Shown here one piece after another: positions 50,636 to 62,060 of a stretch of DNA of 64,000 nt. The notes under the pieces are model-generated. The model saw nothing but the letters and a program-made list of their open reading frames with translations. It was not told where the DNA came from and made no database searches. Location of the stretch: NCBI GenBank assembly GCA_039621445.1, contig CP154956.1, positions 79,852,474-79,916,473 of the forward strand. The letters are read 5' to 3'. Position 1 is the first letter of the stretch; every line of letters begins with the position of its first letter. Made by a program: the position numbers and the translations under genes. The stretch is from Euglena gracilis. Its lineage: Eukaryota; Euglenida; Euglenophyceae; Euglenales.

Positions 50636-53342
50636 ACTTTCAATTTTTTTCATGACTCTCTTCCTGCAGTCTATTTTCTTTTGCCCTGACGCATGCCAAG
50701 GACAAAGTATGCTCGGGTTACCCCAGAAGTGATCAATTCTTTTCGGCCTTTTGTATCCTAACAACCTTTCCAGGCCTTCCAATTTGAGAATGATCACAAC
50801 ATGGATCTCCCTGGACACATTTTTCAAAAAAAAAGTTCACCAGATTTTGTGCATTGTGTTTGTTGTTCACATTCTGCAATCCTTTACGTAATGTCATTTG
50901 ACAAAAAAGTTTTTGTGTCAACATGGTGCTTTGTGGCCGTACATTTTTTTTGAGCAGGCCTGTCTCAGATGCTGCATTGCTTGATTCACGTGACCGTTTT
51001 GGCATCATTAGGACCACATAAGCAGTTGCACTTGCGCGGAACAATATGTCCCCCCCTCCGCGTCCCCCCCCCCGTCCCCTCCCCCGTCCCGAACCACCCC
51101 CGCACACTGAGGCAAAAAAAAATGCAAAGAGAAGCTCTGTTGGCCCTTCGAATGGTCTTTTGAGACGCAGGAGATCAGGCGGTGAACTTTGGGTTTTTCG
51201 GGCAGGACCCCCCTCCCCCCCCCCTCTTCATTGGAAATGGGGGGTCGGCACACCCCTCCCCCCCCCCCTCACCGACCCTCTTGCCATGCCATTTTACCCC
51301 CCCCCTTTCAGACCCCCTCGCCACGCCATGTCAGGCCCGCCAAAGAAAATTTTCTTGGCAAACCCCCGCGCACCCCCCCCCATCCGGGGCCACCCGCCAC
51401 GCCAAAACCCCCCCTCCCCCCCCCCCCTAGCCGGACCCCTCGCCACGGCGTGCCGACCCCCCAATACATGGACGAACTTCACCGGTGAACTTCACCGGTG
51501 AACTTCACCAGTGAAGTTTCTCCATGAAATTCCTTTAGGGGGAGCCCCCCCCCATCCCTTCCTACCTCCACAGCCAACCTGAAAGTAACCGTAATCGGTG
51601 TTGGACGCCTTTCAAGCTGAGAGAGCAATCTTTGCGCAAAATCTTCTTGATCCTACTTTCGAGAAAAGCATTTCTCCTCCGTCCACAACGTTGCGGAACC
51701 CAAGGTCGGGGATGCACCCTCACCCCCCCCCCCTATTTGGCCCGCCGGCCCCTAATTGGCTAATTGGCCTCCGGGACAAGACCGGTCAATTTTGGCAAGG
51801 CCGCAAAAAGGGATCAGAAAACCTCCAAAAATGTCCGTTGGGATTTTTTTAAATTCGCCGGATAAGAAAAAGTCATGCCCAATCCAACAATGCGCAAAAA
51901 AGTCGACAAATTTTGCACAGGGAAAAAATTTTGGGGGTAGGGGTCCTCGAGCCCACCCGATGCCAGGTTATTGGAACCAACTTCTGGCCCTCCTCCCCTC
52001 CCCGCCAGGTTATTTGGGCCAGGTTAATTTTTTTTTTCATCGCCGTCAAGGAATTTTGCATTAAAAAGGGGGGTGCCAAGTTATTGGAACCATCTTTTTT
52101 TTTGGCCCCTCCCCCGGCCAAGTAATTTGGCCACTGCCATGAGCAAGGGCCCGCCCCTAATTCCCCCCACCCTAATTGGCTAATTGGGGGTCTGAAGGAG
52201 CCCGGCCATTAGCCAAATAGGGGGGGGGGGGGTGAGGGTAAACAGAAAACAGTGAGTTGAAGGGCGACCAATGACCACATGAATCGAGGAGGGGATTGTC
52301 ACCATCACACAAAAACAAAATATTTCTAATTCTCGGAACCTTTTAGACAAAACAAACATCCCTACATTGTAATGTTCGCTGTACCAAGGCCATAGATTCA
52401 CTGATTGGCAAGCTGAGAGGGAGGCACTTTATGCAGGTTCGAACCCACCTGCCCACTTCTTCGAAAACCCACACAATCCTGTTGGGAGCAGGGAATTTCT
52501 TAAGGACCCTGGGGGGGGGGGGTCCAGCCTCTGGCTGGCAAAAAAGGCTGCCGGCTGGAGTTGAGCTGCTGGGTGGACCCCCGGGGGCTGGAGGGGGCTG
52601 GGCTCGGCTGAGTCGGTGAAAAAACAAATTTTTCTAACAAATTTTTGCCATTTTCGACATTTTGGTGGATGGAGCTAGATCAAGGCTGGGGGCTGTGATG
52701 GAGGAAGGTTTGTTGAGGGGGAAAAATGCATGGATAGGTGAGCTGGGCAGCCTAGTTGGCTGGCCAGCCTGCGGCCGGCTGGCCCGGCCTTTTATTTCAG
52801 TCGACCTGGGGGGGGGGGGGCTCCGTGCGGAATATTGGCCGTGCTACTTCTGGAGGTCGGGCCGACCTTTGGCCATGGCTTATCGACCTCTGGAGGTCGG
52901 GCCGACCAGGTCGGCCCGACCTCCAATCATCCGCAACCCCCCCCCCATTTTTTACTCACAAATTGTGGCTGAGCCCAGATTTCAGCCTGAACACGTTTTC
53001 AGGCTAAAATCTGGGCTCAGCCACAATTTGTTTAAAAACGTGTTCAGAGCCCGCCAAATGCCTGCCCTGAAATTCGTGGTCATGATTCCCGCAAGGGGTA
53101 AAAAAAAACGGAAAATGTGAAATTCGGACCCAAAAAAACGGCGCCCTAATGGAAAACGTGCCTGAACACAGATGCCTTAATGGAAAACGTGTCATTGCCA
53201 CAAATGCCTTAATGGAAAACGTGCCTGAATACAGATGCCTTAATGGAAAACGTGTCATTGCCACAAATGCCCTCATGGAAAACGTGTCACCCCCCCTTTT
53301 TTTCTTTCTTTCTTTTTCTTTTTTTTCCGCAGCCCTCCCACT

Positions 53343-53625
53343 ATGGCTAAACGCACAGCAAACTTTGTGAATGGTCTTTTGCCACCCCCCCCTAGGGCAG
53401 AACTGTTCCTGGCTGCTCTCGCGGTATACCAGCAAGATGCCAAGAAACCGAAGGTTGACCCCCTTCATGGCACCTTGCTGGCACAGGGCAGTCGGGAACT
53501 TTGTTCGTTTCAGGGAATTGTTCGGCAACCTCATTTCATACATACGTGAATGCCGTTGCTCGGGCACTCCGCAAAACAACGATCGAGGGAGTTGTTTTTT
53601 GTGCAAAGCGGGTCGTCTTCCGTGA
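53343..53625 (+). pseudogene. Fragment of the PHD-finger gene (N-terminal part)
   Basis: MAKRTANFVNGLLPPPPRAE, then LFLAALAVYQQDAKKP and PLHGTLLAQG match the start of the copy at 34.7-35.3 kb. The frame then shifts and the finger itself is missing. It sits next to the ACGTTTTCA tandem array, as at 35.4 kb. Confidence 0.55.
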
Positions 53626-53840
53626 CGTCTAACACTCCCTGTCGTATTGCTCAAAGGCAACCTCTGGCCGTTTCTTGCGTTGTAGTGTACCCCCCTAGAC
53701 CTACCTAGTCTAGTCTACCCCCCCCCCTTTATGACCCCCCCTTAGCATTTGGTTCCGGGGAAAAAAAATTCATGCGCCAAAGGCGCCGAATTTTTTTTTT
53801 TGCCCCCTTCCTAAAGAAAGTTTTGACCCCCCCTCATTTG

Positions 53841-56800
53841 ACCAGGTTTTGAATAGTGCTCAGCTCTTGATAAGCGCGCCCCCACCACCGACGGTCCGGC
53901 CCGGCCCGGCCCGGCCGGCAGCCCGGCCCGGCCCGGCCGGCGGCCCGGCGGCCCGGCCCGGACCGGCCGGCGGCCCGGACCGGCCGGCGGCCCGGCGGCC
54001 CGGCCCGGCCCGGCCAGCGGCGGGCCGGCGGCCCGGCGTCCCAGCGAATCGTTTCGGGCCAAAATTTTTTTTCGACTTTTTTTCGACTTTTTTGACCCGG
54101 GTTTGACCCAAAGTCAATGGGTTGGCGGCCCAAAACGGGGCGCTAGCGGGTCGAAAAACGCTCATTTTCGGCTCAAAAACAGTTTTTCCGGGTCCGGGAG
54201 GCCAAAAAACATCGTTTCGGGCAAAAAAAAATTTACATTTTTTTCGACTTTTTTTGACCCGGTTGACATTGGTCATGATGGCCATCATGGGCCATGATGG
54301 CCATCATTGGTTGACCCATGATGGCCATCATTGGTCATGATGGGCAGCATGGGTCATGATGGCCATCATGTGTCATGATGGCCATCATTGGTCCTGATGG
54401 CCATCATTGGTCCTGATGGCCATCATTGGTCATGATGGGCCTCAGGGGTCCTGGTGGCCGTCATTGGTCCTGATGGCCATCATTGGTCGTGATGGCCATC
54501 ATTGGTCCGGATGGCCATCATTGGTCCTGATGGCCATCATTGGTCCTGATGGCCATCATTGGTCCGGATGGCCATCATTGGTCGTGATGGCCATCATGGG
54601 TCATGATGGGCATCATGGGTCATGATGGCCATCATGGGTCATGATGGCCATCATGGGTCGTGATGGCCATCATGGGTCATGATGGGCATCATGGGTCATG
54701 ATGGCCATCATTGGTCATGATGGCCATCATTGGTCCTGATGGCCATCATTGGTCATGATGGCCATCATTGCCCATGATGGTCATCATGGGTCATCATGCA
54801 CATTATGACCCATGATTGGCATCACCGGTCATGATGCGCATCATGGCCATCACGGGCCATGATGGCCATTATGGTCGAAAACGCCCATTTTCGGCTCGAA
54901 ACCCCCTTTTCCGGGGCCAAAAAACATCGTTTCGGGCAAAAAAATTTTTTTCGATTTTTTCCGACTTTTTTGACCCGGTTTTGGCCCGAAGTCAATGGGT
55001 TGGCGGCCCAAAAACGGGTCGCTGGCGGGTCGAAAAACGCTCATTTTCGGCTCAAAAACAGTTTTTCCGGGTCCGGGAGGCCAAAAAACATCGTTTTGGG
55101 CAAAAAAATTTTTTTTCGATTTTTTCGACTTTTTTGACCCGGTTTTGGCCCGAAGTCAATGGGTTGGCGGCCCAGAACGGGGCGCTGGCAGGTCGAAAAA
55201 CGCTCATTTTCGGCTCAAAAACAGTTTTTCCGGGTCCGGGAGGCCAAAAAACATCGTTTTGGGCAAAAAAAAATTTTTTCGATTTTTTTCGACTTTTTTG
55301 ACCCGGTTTTGGCCCGAAGTCAATGGGTTGGCGGCCCAGAACGGGGTGCTGGCGGGTCGAAAAACGCTCATTTTCGGCTCAAAAACAGTTTTTCCGGGTC
55401 CGGGAGGCCAAAAAACATCGTTTTGGGCCAAAAAAAAATTTCGATTTTTTCGACTTTTTTGACCCGGTTTTGGCCCGAAGTCAATGGGTTGGCGGCCCAG
55501 AACGGGGCGCTGGCAGGTCGAAAAACGCTCATTTTCGGCTCAAAAACAGGTTTTCCGGGTCCGGGAGGCCAAAAAACATCGTTTTGGGCAAAAAAAAATT
55601 TTTTCGATTTTTTTCGACTTTTTTGACCCGGTTTTGGCCCGAAGTCAATGGGTTGGCGGCCCAGAACGGGGCGCTGGCGGGTCGAAAAACGCTCATTTTC
55701 GGCTCAAAAAACAGTTTTTCCGGGTCCGGGAGGCCAAAAAACATCGTTTTGGGCAAAAAAAAATTTTTTCGATGTTTTTCGATTTTTTTGGAAAGTGGCT
55801 AAGTCGAACAGTGGAAAACGTGTACAAAACCTCGGGAACCGGCGGATTATCACCATGATCCCGGCCCCGTTCCCGAAAATTTTTTTTTCAGTCACGAGCG
55901 ACTGGATTCCTAGTTTCCGAATCACCTGGGTTTGACCCCCAACTCCCCGCCAGGCCCGAGTTATTCACGCGCGAAGGGGTCCAAACTGGGTAGGATTCGC
56001 CAACCCCCCCTGGATAAGCCCCCCCCCCTTTGGACGGCCAAAAAATGTCAATTTTCAAAATATCTCCAAAATGAAGCAAAATCAAAGGAAATGTCCGGAG
56101 ACCTAATTTGAAGCCCTTGGAACGCCCCATCTACCGGTATTTTGATTTCCCCGCAACGCCCCGTCTAGCCCGAGATACGGCCGTTTTCGGCGCAGCTGGC
56201 CGTTTTGTACACTTTTCCCTCTGTTCGACTTAGCCGTTTTCGGGGGGTGGGGGGTCAAAAAATCGATGTTTTCAAAATTTCTCGAAAATGATGCAAAATC
56301 AAAGGAAATGTCCGGAGACCTATATTGAAGCCCTTGGAACGCTCTATCTACTGTGATTTTGGTTTCATCGCAGCTCACCGCCTAGCCCGAGATACGGCCG
56401 TTTTTCGTCCAATTTGGGCCATTTTGTACACGTTGTTCGACTTAGCCATTTTCGGCCAAAAAAATCGAAAAAAAATCGAAATTTTTTTTGCCCAAAACGA
56501 TGTTTTTTGGCCTCCCGGACCTGGAAAAACTGTTTTTGAGCCGAAAATGAGCGTTTTTCGACCCGCCAGCGCCCCGTTCTGGGCCGCCAACCCATTGACT
56601 TCGGGCCAAAACCGGGTCAAAAAAGTCGAAAAAAATCGAAAAAATTTTTTTTTGCCCAAAACGATGTTTTTTGGCCTCCCGGACCTGGAAAAACTGTTTT
56701 TGAGCCGAAAATGAGCGTTTTTCGACCCGCCAGCGCCCCGTTCTGGGCCGCCAACCCATTGACTTCGGGCCAAAACCGGGTCAAAAAAGTCGAAAAAAAT

Positions 56801-57836
56801 CGAAAAAAATTTTTTTTGCCCAAAACGATGTTTTTTGGCCTCCCGGACCCGGAAAAACTGTTTTTGAGCCGAAAATGAGCGTTTTTCGACCTGTTTTGGG
56901 CCCGTTTTGGGCCGCCGACCCATTGACTTTGGGTCAAAACCGGGTCAAAAAAGTCGAAAAAAATCGAAAAAAATTTTTTTTGCCCAAAACGATGTTTTTT
57001 GGCCTCCCGGACCCGGAAAAACTGTTTTTGAGCCGAAAATGAGCGTTTCTCCTGGACCCGGAAAAGGGGTTTTCGAGCCGAAAATGGGCGTTTTTCGACC
57101 ACAATGGCCATCATGGCCTGTGATGGCCATGATGCGCATCATGACCGGTGATGCCAATCATGGGTCATAATGTGCATGATGACCCATGATGACCATCATG
57201 CGCAATATTGGCCATCATGACCAATGATGGCCATCAGGACCAATGATGGCGATCATGACCCATGATGCCCATCATGACCAATGGAGGTTAGGCAGGGGTG
57301 GGGGGGGGGGTTGGGGGGTTCGACCCTAAAGGAATTTCAATGGAGAAACTTCACGCACCGGTGAAGTTCACCGCCATGTATTTCCAATGAAGAGGGGGGG
57401 GGGTGGGGGGCGGGTCCCGCCCGAAAAACCCAAAGTCACCGCCTGATCTCCAATGATGGCCATCATGACACATGATGGCCATCAGGACCAATGATGGCCA
57501 TCAGGACCAATGATGGCCATCATGACCAATGATGGCCATCATGACCAATGATGGCCATCATGACCAATAATGGCCATCATGACCAATGATGGCCATCATG
57601 ACCAATGATGGCCATCATGACCAATGACGGCCATCATGACAATAATGGCCATCATGACAATAATGGCCATCATGACCAATGATGGCCATCATGACCAATG
57701 ATGGCCATCATGACCAATGATGGCCATCATGACCAATGATGGCCATCATGGCCAATGATGGCCATCATGACCCCTGAGGCCCATCATGACCAATGATGGC
57801 CATCAGGACCAATGATGGCCATCAGGACCAATGATG
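53841..57836. mobile_element. Second foldback element, asymmetric
   Basis: The left end ACCAGGTTTTGAATAGTG is present; then a GGCCCGG tract, one 165-bp unit, the 19-bp minisatellite (54265-54870), five to six 165-bp units (54880-55790), the central blocks (55800-56440), about four inverted units (56450-57105) and the inverted minisatellite. The right terminus is missing. A foreign block of 166 bp (57284-57449) interrupts the right minisatellite. The centre keeps only one copy of the GTCGCTCGCGACTG block. Confidence 0.75.
54880..55790 (+). repeat. 165-bp satellite array
   Basis: Unit starts recur at 54995, 55159, 55323, 55484 and 55648, giving a period of 161-165 bp. Markers are GCGGCCCAGAACGGGGCGC and GGGTCCGGGAGGCCAAAAAA. 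Overlapping open frames of up to 180 codons here and on the opposite strand at 56375-57114 arise from the period being a multiple of three. Confidence 0.88.
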
Positions 57837-57844
57837 AACGTGGT

Positions 57845-58056
57845 TTACATGTGTGAAAATTGCACCTCCACAACATCCATTTTGGCAGTAGGTTGGATTT
57901 TGGTGGGAGGAAAGCACCTAAAACCGACCAAAAAATTCCCCTTTTTTGCCTTGTGTTCCAAGAATCCTTTACAAAAAGTGCTATGACACTGTACTGTTCC
58001 CGTCCCCCCAATGGGAACAGTAGGGGGGGGGGAACAGTAAAGGGGGGGGGGCATGG
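57845..58056. mobile_element. Partial poly-C element, word CTGTTCCC
   Basis: From GTTTACATGTGTGAAAATTG to GGGGGGGGCATGG, then TA (58057-58058). It matches, inverted, the left half of the element at 62515-62908. Its other half is missing where it meets the minisatellite of the foldback. Confidence 0.65.
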
Positions 58057-58314
58057 TAACCCTAGTTGGAACGCTCTTTGGATTCGCTGGGTCCCCTGTA
58101 GACACCAATTTAACGACGTTGAAGATTTGGGTGGGACAGTTAGGAATGGAAACTTTACCCTAACCCTACACCTTTAAATAACATCATCAAGTTTTTAGGT
58201 TCTGAAGCGCAACGGCCTTCGGCCGCTGCGCGTCCTTTGGCCGCCGCGGGGGGGGGGGTGTTAAAGTCGGTTGGCTCGTCTATCGACCAGTCGGTGGGGT
58301 CAAACCCCCGTTTA

Positions 58315-58620
58315 CATTACTATCCCTAACCCTAACCCCATCCCTGACCGTATCCCGAACCCTGTCCCTAACCCTAACCTAATGCAAACACTAACCCTAT
58401 CAATGACCCTATCCCCATTCTGAACCCTAACCCTATCCCCAACCCTAACCCCAACCCTGACCCTGCCGTTAACCGTATCCCCAACTCTAACCCTATCCCT
58501 AAACCTAACCCTAACCTAACGAAACCCTAATCCAAACCCAACCTAACTAACCTATCTATCCCGAACCCTAACCCTATCCCTAACCCCTAACCATATCCCT
58601 TTTCCATCCCCAACCCAACC
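58315..58620 (-). repeat. Degenerate TTAGGG-like repeat tract
   Basis: About 300 bp of CCCTAACCCTAACCCC-type repeats on the plus strand, with many variants (CCCTATC, CCCTGACC, AACCTAAC). TTAGGG is a common eukaryotic telomere unit. The tract lies inside the 6.6-kb hAT-like element. Short CCCTAACCCTA phrases also occur at 34128 and 58153, each followed by CTTYAAATAACRTCA. Confidence 0.8.
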
Positions 58621-59052
58621 ATTTTGGCAGTTTACAAACCAAATTGAGAGGAATTTGGTCGGGGGGGGGGGAGCTTAAATTTCAAAAAAGGGGGGGTAAT
58701 GTGGCACAGTGGAGGTCGGGCCGACCTAGGTCGGTTCGAGTTGGGGGGGGGGGGATAACTTTCAAAAAAGGGGGGGTAAATTGGAGGTCGGGCCGACCTA
58801 GGTCGGCTCGACCTCCAGAGGTCGATAACACCATGGTCGGCCCGACCATGGTCGGGCCAACCAGAGGTCGGGCCGACCTAGGTCGGCCCAACCTTTAGAA
58901 GTAGCATGGCCAATATTCCGCCCGGGGCCCCGGGGGGGGGGGGGGGCTCCCAGCCCGAATTTGGGCTGCTGGCTGGATTTGAGCTGCTGGCTGGCTGGAC
59001 TCCCCCCGGGGGGTAGGGTACACTCTGGCTTAAGAAATTCACTGGTTGGGAG

Positions 59053-60110
59053 AGGCCAGACAAACATTATTCCCGTCTTCCTCCTCTTACTGTCCCCCAT
59101 CTGATCTAGTTGAGGTTCCTTCGGGCATTACCGGTGCAGGGGGGTAAATGAATCTATGGCTCAGATTCTATCATCTCGGTTCGCATGCGAAAAGCCACGT
59201 TAAAAGATGCATTTAGCACCACTTCACGCCATGGGAACAACAATTTTAACAATTCAGCAAAAACAATTTGAAAACACCAGTGGTAAAGCAACAAAACAAG
59301 AAACCTTGGGAATTTTCTGTTGAAGGAAAGCAAAGCAAATTCTGAAGAGAGAGAAAAAAATGCGAAGCCATTCCCCTGTTCAGCCGTAATGCGGGTGGGC
59401 CCAACCACCCCAACACGTTTTCTTTGGTGTCACCCAAATTTGTACTGCCTTTGGTGTCACCTAAAGGTATCTTTCCTTTGGTTGACCAAAAAATGTTCCC
59501 GGCCAAAATCCGGGACGCGGGGGGGGGACGGGAACGGGGGACGCGGGGGGAATACCCCCCTCATGATAAGCTCTGTTTTTTTGCTGTAATTTGAGAAGAA
59601 AAATTTCCGAGGGCAATAAAATGGGGGGTTGGTACGCCGTGGCGAGGGGGTCCGAATAGGGGGGGGGGCGGGGGGTAAATGGCGTGGCGAGGGGGTCGGC
59701 GACCAGGGGGGGGAGGGGTGTACCATGGTCTTCCAACAAAATTTTCGTTCAAAAAATCGCGAAAATCGCCGGTGGCGTGGCGAGGGGGTCCGGCTGGGGG
59801 GGGGGAGGAGGTAAATGGTATGGCGAGGCCCTCGGAGACGGGGGGGGGGGAGGGGTGTACCAACCCCCCAATGCATGGGATGGAATAGCAAAAAGGTATC
59901 GAGGGTGCCTGATGTACGCAACGCAAGATGGAATTTGGTTGCCAGACGTCAATATGCACAACCCAGAGATTTTATTACCCTCACCCCCCCCCCCCTATTT
60001 GGTTAACTGCCGGACTCCTTCGGACCTCCAATTAGCCAATTAGGGGGGGGGACAATCAGGGGGGAGGGGCTACCCCGGCCAATGGCCAATAAGCCTGCCC
60101 CCCGGCGCAA
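59053..60110. other. No gene; C/G-run repeats with the word GTGGCGAGGGGGTC
   Basis: The word GTGGCGAGGGGGTC beside G-runs occurs four times between 59635 and 59850, and again near 48.31 and (inverted) 51.3-51.45 kb. A CCTATTTGG-type poly-C end lies at 59978. No coding frame is convincing. Confidence 0.45.
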
Positions 60111-60226
60111 GGCGGTAGACTGGGGGGGGGGGCAGTGGGTAGTCAGCCGACTAGTCGGCCGACTACCCAATTGGGCGGCCGACTAGGCCTGGTCGGTAGC
60201 TCGGCGAGACAGGAGGGGGGGGGGGG

Positions 60227-61266
60227 TAGTGGGTAGTCAGCCGACTAGTCGGCCGACTACCCACTCTAATGTACTAACGGGTCCAAACCGCCGACTTTTA
60301 AGCCCCCCCCCCATGAAGAAAATCCAATGCAAACTCGTCGGTGGCTAGTCGGCGGTCATAAAAATGGTCTGTGGCGGGCCCAAATCGCCCGGAAATGGTC
60401 CGTATGGGTTCAAAAAAGTGTCTTACGCCTAAATAAACACCCCCAGACGGAAATATTTGGTCGGTGGGGGGTCGGTGGGCCCTTGATGGGGGTCCAGAGG
60501 GGTAAAAAACCAATGATGAAACCGGGATTACATGAAAATCCTTTAGAAATGCAAGCATTCTGCATCACGAGAGGCAGAAAACTCCCCCCTCCACCCCCAT
60601 CCGAGGCTCAAATAACAAAATCCCTTCTGTGTTGGCAACATACTCGGGGGCTAAGTCGTTTTTGTGGCTCACTTTGGCATAGGCGGGGGGGGGGGGGCTC
60701 CGCCCCCCCACCCCCCCCCCTCAAATAACAAAGGGGGTGTTCCCCCCGCGCCCCCCCCGCGTCCCCCCCCGCGTCCCCCCCGCGTCCCGGATTTTGGCCG
60801 GGCACGTTTTTTGGCCGACCAAAGGAAAATTACATACAAATTTAGGTGACGCCAAAGAAAACGTGTGGGGGTGGTTGGGCCACGGTTCCCCCCCGCGTCC
60901 CCCCCGCGTCCCCCCCGCGTCCCCCCCCGCGTCCCGAACCACCCCCAAAATCCCTTCTATGTTGGCAATAAACTTGGAGGGATAAGACCTTTTTTCGTGC
61001 AAATTTTGACTTATATTGAAAATCCAATGGGGAGAGGTGTTCTTTTGCCAAAAGTGGCCCAAAATGGACATTTTCCCCCATTTTTTTTTTTTGCATATTC
61101 ACCCCTGATTGGGGGGTTCTGGAGCCATTTGGGTGGGTTTTGACTAGTGTTGAGGCGATTTGGACAATTTTTTTCCCAGGGGGAGGGGGGCTTAAAAGTC
61201 TGCGGTTTTGACCCGTCAGTACATTAGAGTGGGTAGTCGGCCGACTAGTCGGCCGACTACCCACTA
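60227..61266. mobile_element. Inverted-repeat element with TAGTCGGCCGACTA ends
   Basis: TAGTGGGTAGTCAGCCGACT at the left and AGTCGGCCGACTACCCACTA at the right, continuing as inverted arms of about 85 bp through CTCTAATGTACT and GTACATTAGAG to TTTTAAGCCCCCC. The outer borders are G and C runs. The interior, about 0.87 kb, holds CCCCCCGCGTCCC repeats and no transposase. Confidence 0.6.
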
Positions 61267-62060
61267 CCCCCCCCCCCCAGTCTACCGTCTGGCACTCTGA
61301 CCCCCCCCCTAATTGGCTAATGGACCGTCCAACGGGACCCCCAATTAGCCAATTGGGGGGGGGCAAATTGGGGGGGGGTATAACGTGACCCCCCCCCCTA
61401 TATGGCACCCCCCTGGGAGTGTTTTGACCCCCTGGCGACTATTAGGGGGGGGTGACAATTAGGGGGGGTTACTTCACCCCACATTTCCATGGGTCCATGG
61501 GCAACCCCCCCCTTATTGTCGCCCACCCCAAGGGGGGGCGACTATTAGGGGGGGGGGTGACAAATAGGGGGGGGGTCACGTTATGTGCAGGTTTTGGTGA
61601 TGTCCCATGTCCTTACCTAGCTCCCTTATGCTACATGTCAAATCTCTGGCGCAATTGATCAGCCCAATCAGTAACACAAATATGTTGTTTCCGGATATGA
61701 CTGGGTTTGTCCAGTATTTTTTTTTGTTTTTGGATCAGGCTTGCGCTTAGTCGGGTGCCTACCCCACGGGGGGGGGTGCTAGGGGCAGGCACCCCATAGC
61801 ACCCGATCCGACCCCCCCCCCGGGGGGGGGGTAGGGTTTCGGGGGGTGCCTGCCCCTAGCAGGCACCCCCCTCCGACCCGGGCCCGGAAACGGCCATTTT
61901 CAATGAAAATTTTCTGGGTCCGGCCCGGACCCCTATCCCCCCCGGGGGGGGTGTGCCTGCTAGGGGCAGGCACCCTATAGCACCCCCCCCTCCCCCCCGG
62001 GTTGGTAAGCACAAGCATGTTTTGGATTTGCAAAGAGACAGTTTTTATTTCATTTGAGAG

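Larger units (their letters stand above)
52489..59044. mobile_element. 6.6-kb composite hAT-like element
   Basis: The left end CAGGGAATTTCTTAAG and right end CTTAAGAAATTCACTG are inverted copies with one mismatch. The 8-bp direct repeat GTTGGGAG lies immediately outside each (52481-52488, 59045-59052). Both margins match the 505-bp element at 19131. The interior has grown by nesting. A second inverted pair (GCGGAATATTGGCC at 52828, GGCCAATATTCCGC near 58908) encloses a PHD-gene fragment, a foldback (53841-57836), a poly-C element and a TTAGGG-like tract. No hAT transposase is visible. Confidence 0.78.

Noticed and set aside
39575-57114. Many open frames of 90-182 codons rich in FFRLFDPVL and GGPKRGAGGSKN.
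   Set aside because: They come from the 165-bp satellite, whose length is a multiple of three. The same peptide appears from every unit on either strand.
25205-62010. C and G homopolymer runs as simple sequencing artefacts.
   Set aside because: Their lengths may be unreliable, but they sit at fixed places beside specific words and at element borders confirmed by empty sites, so the runs themselves are real.
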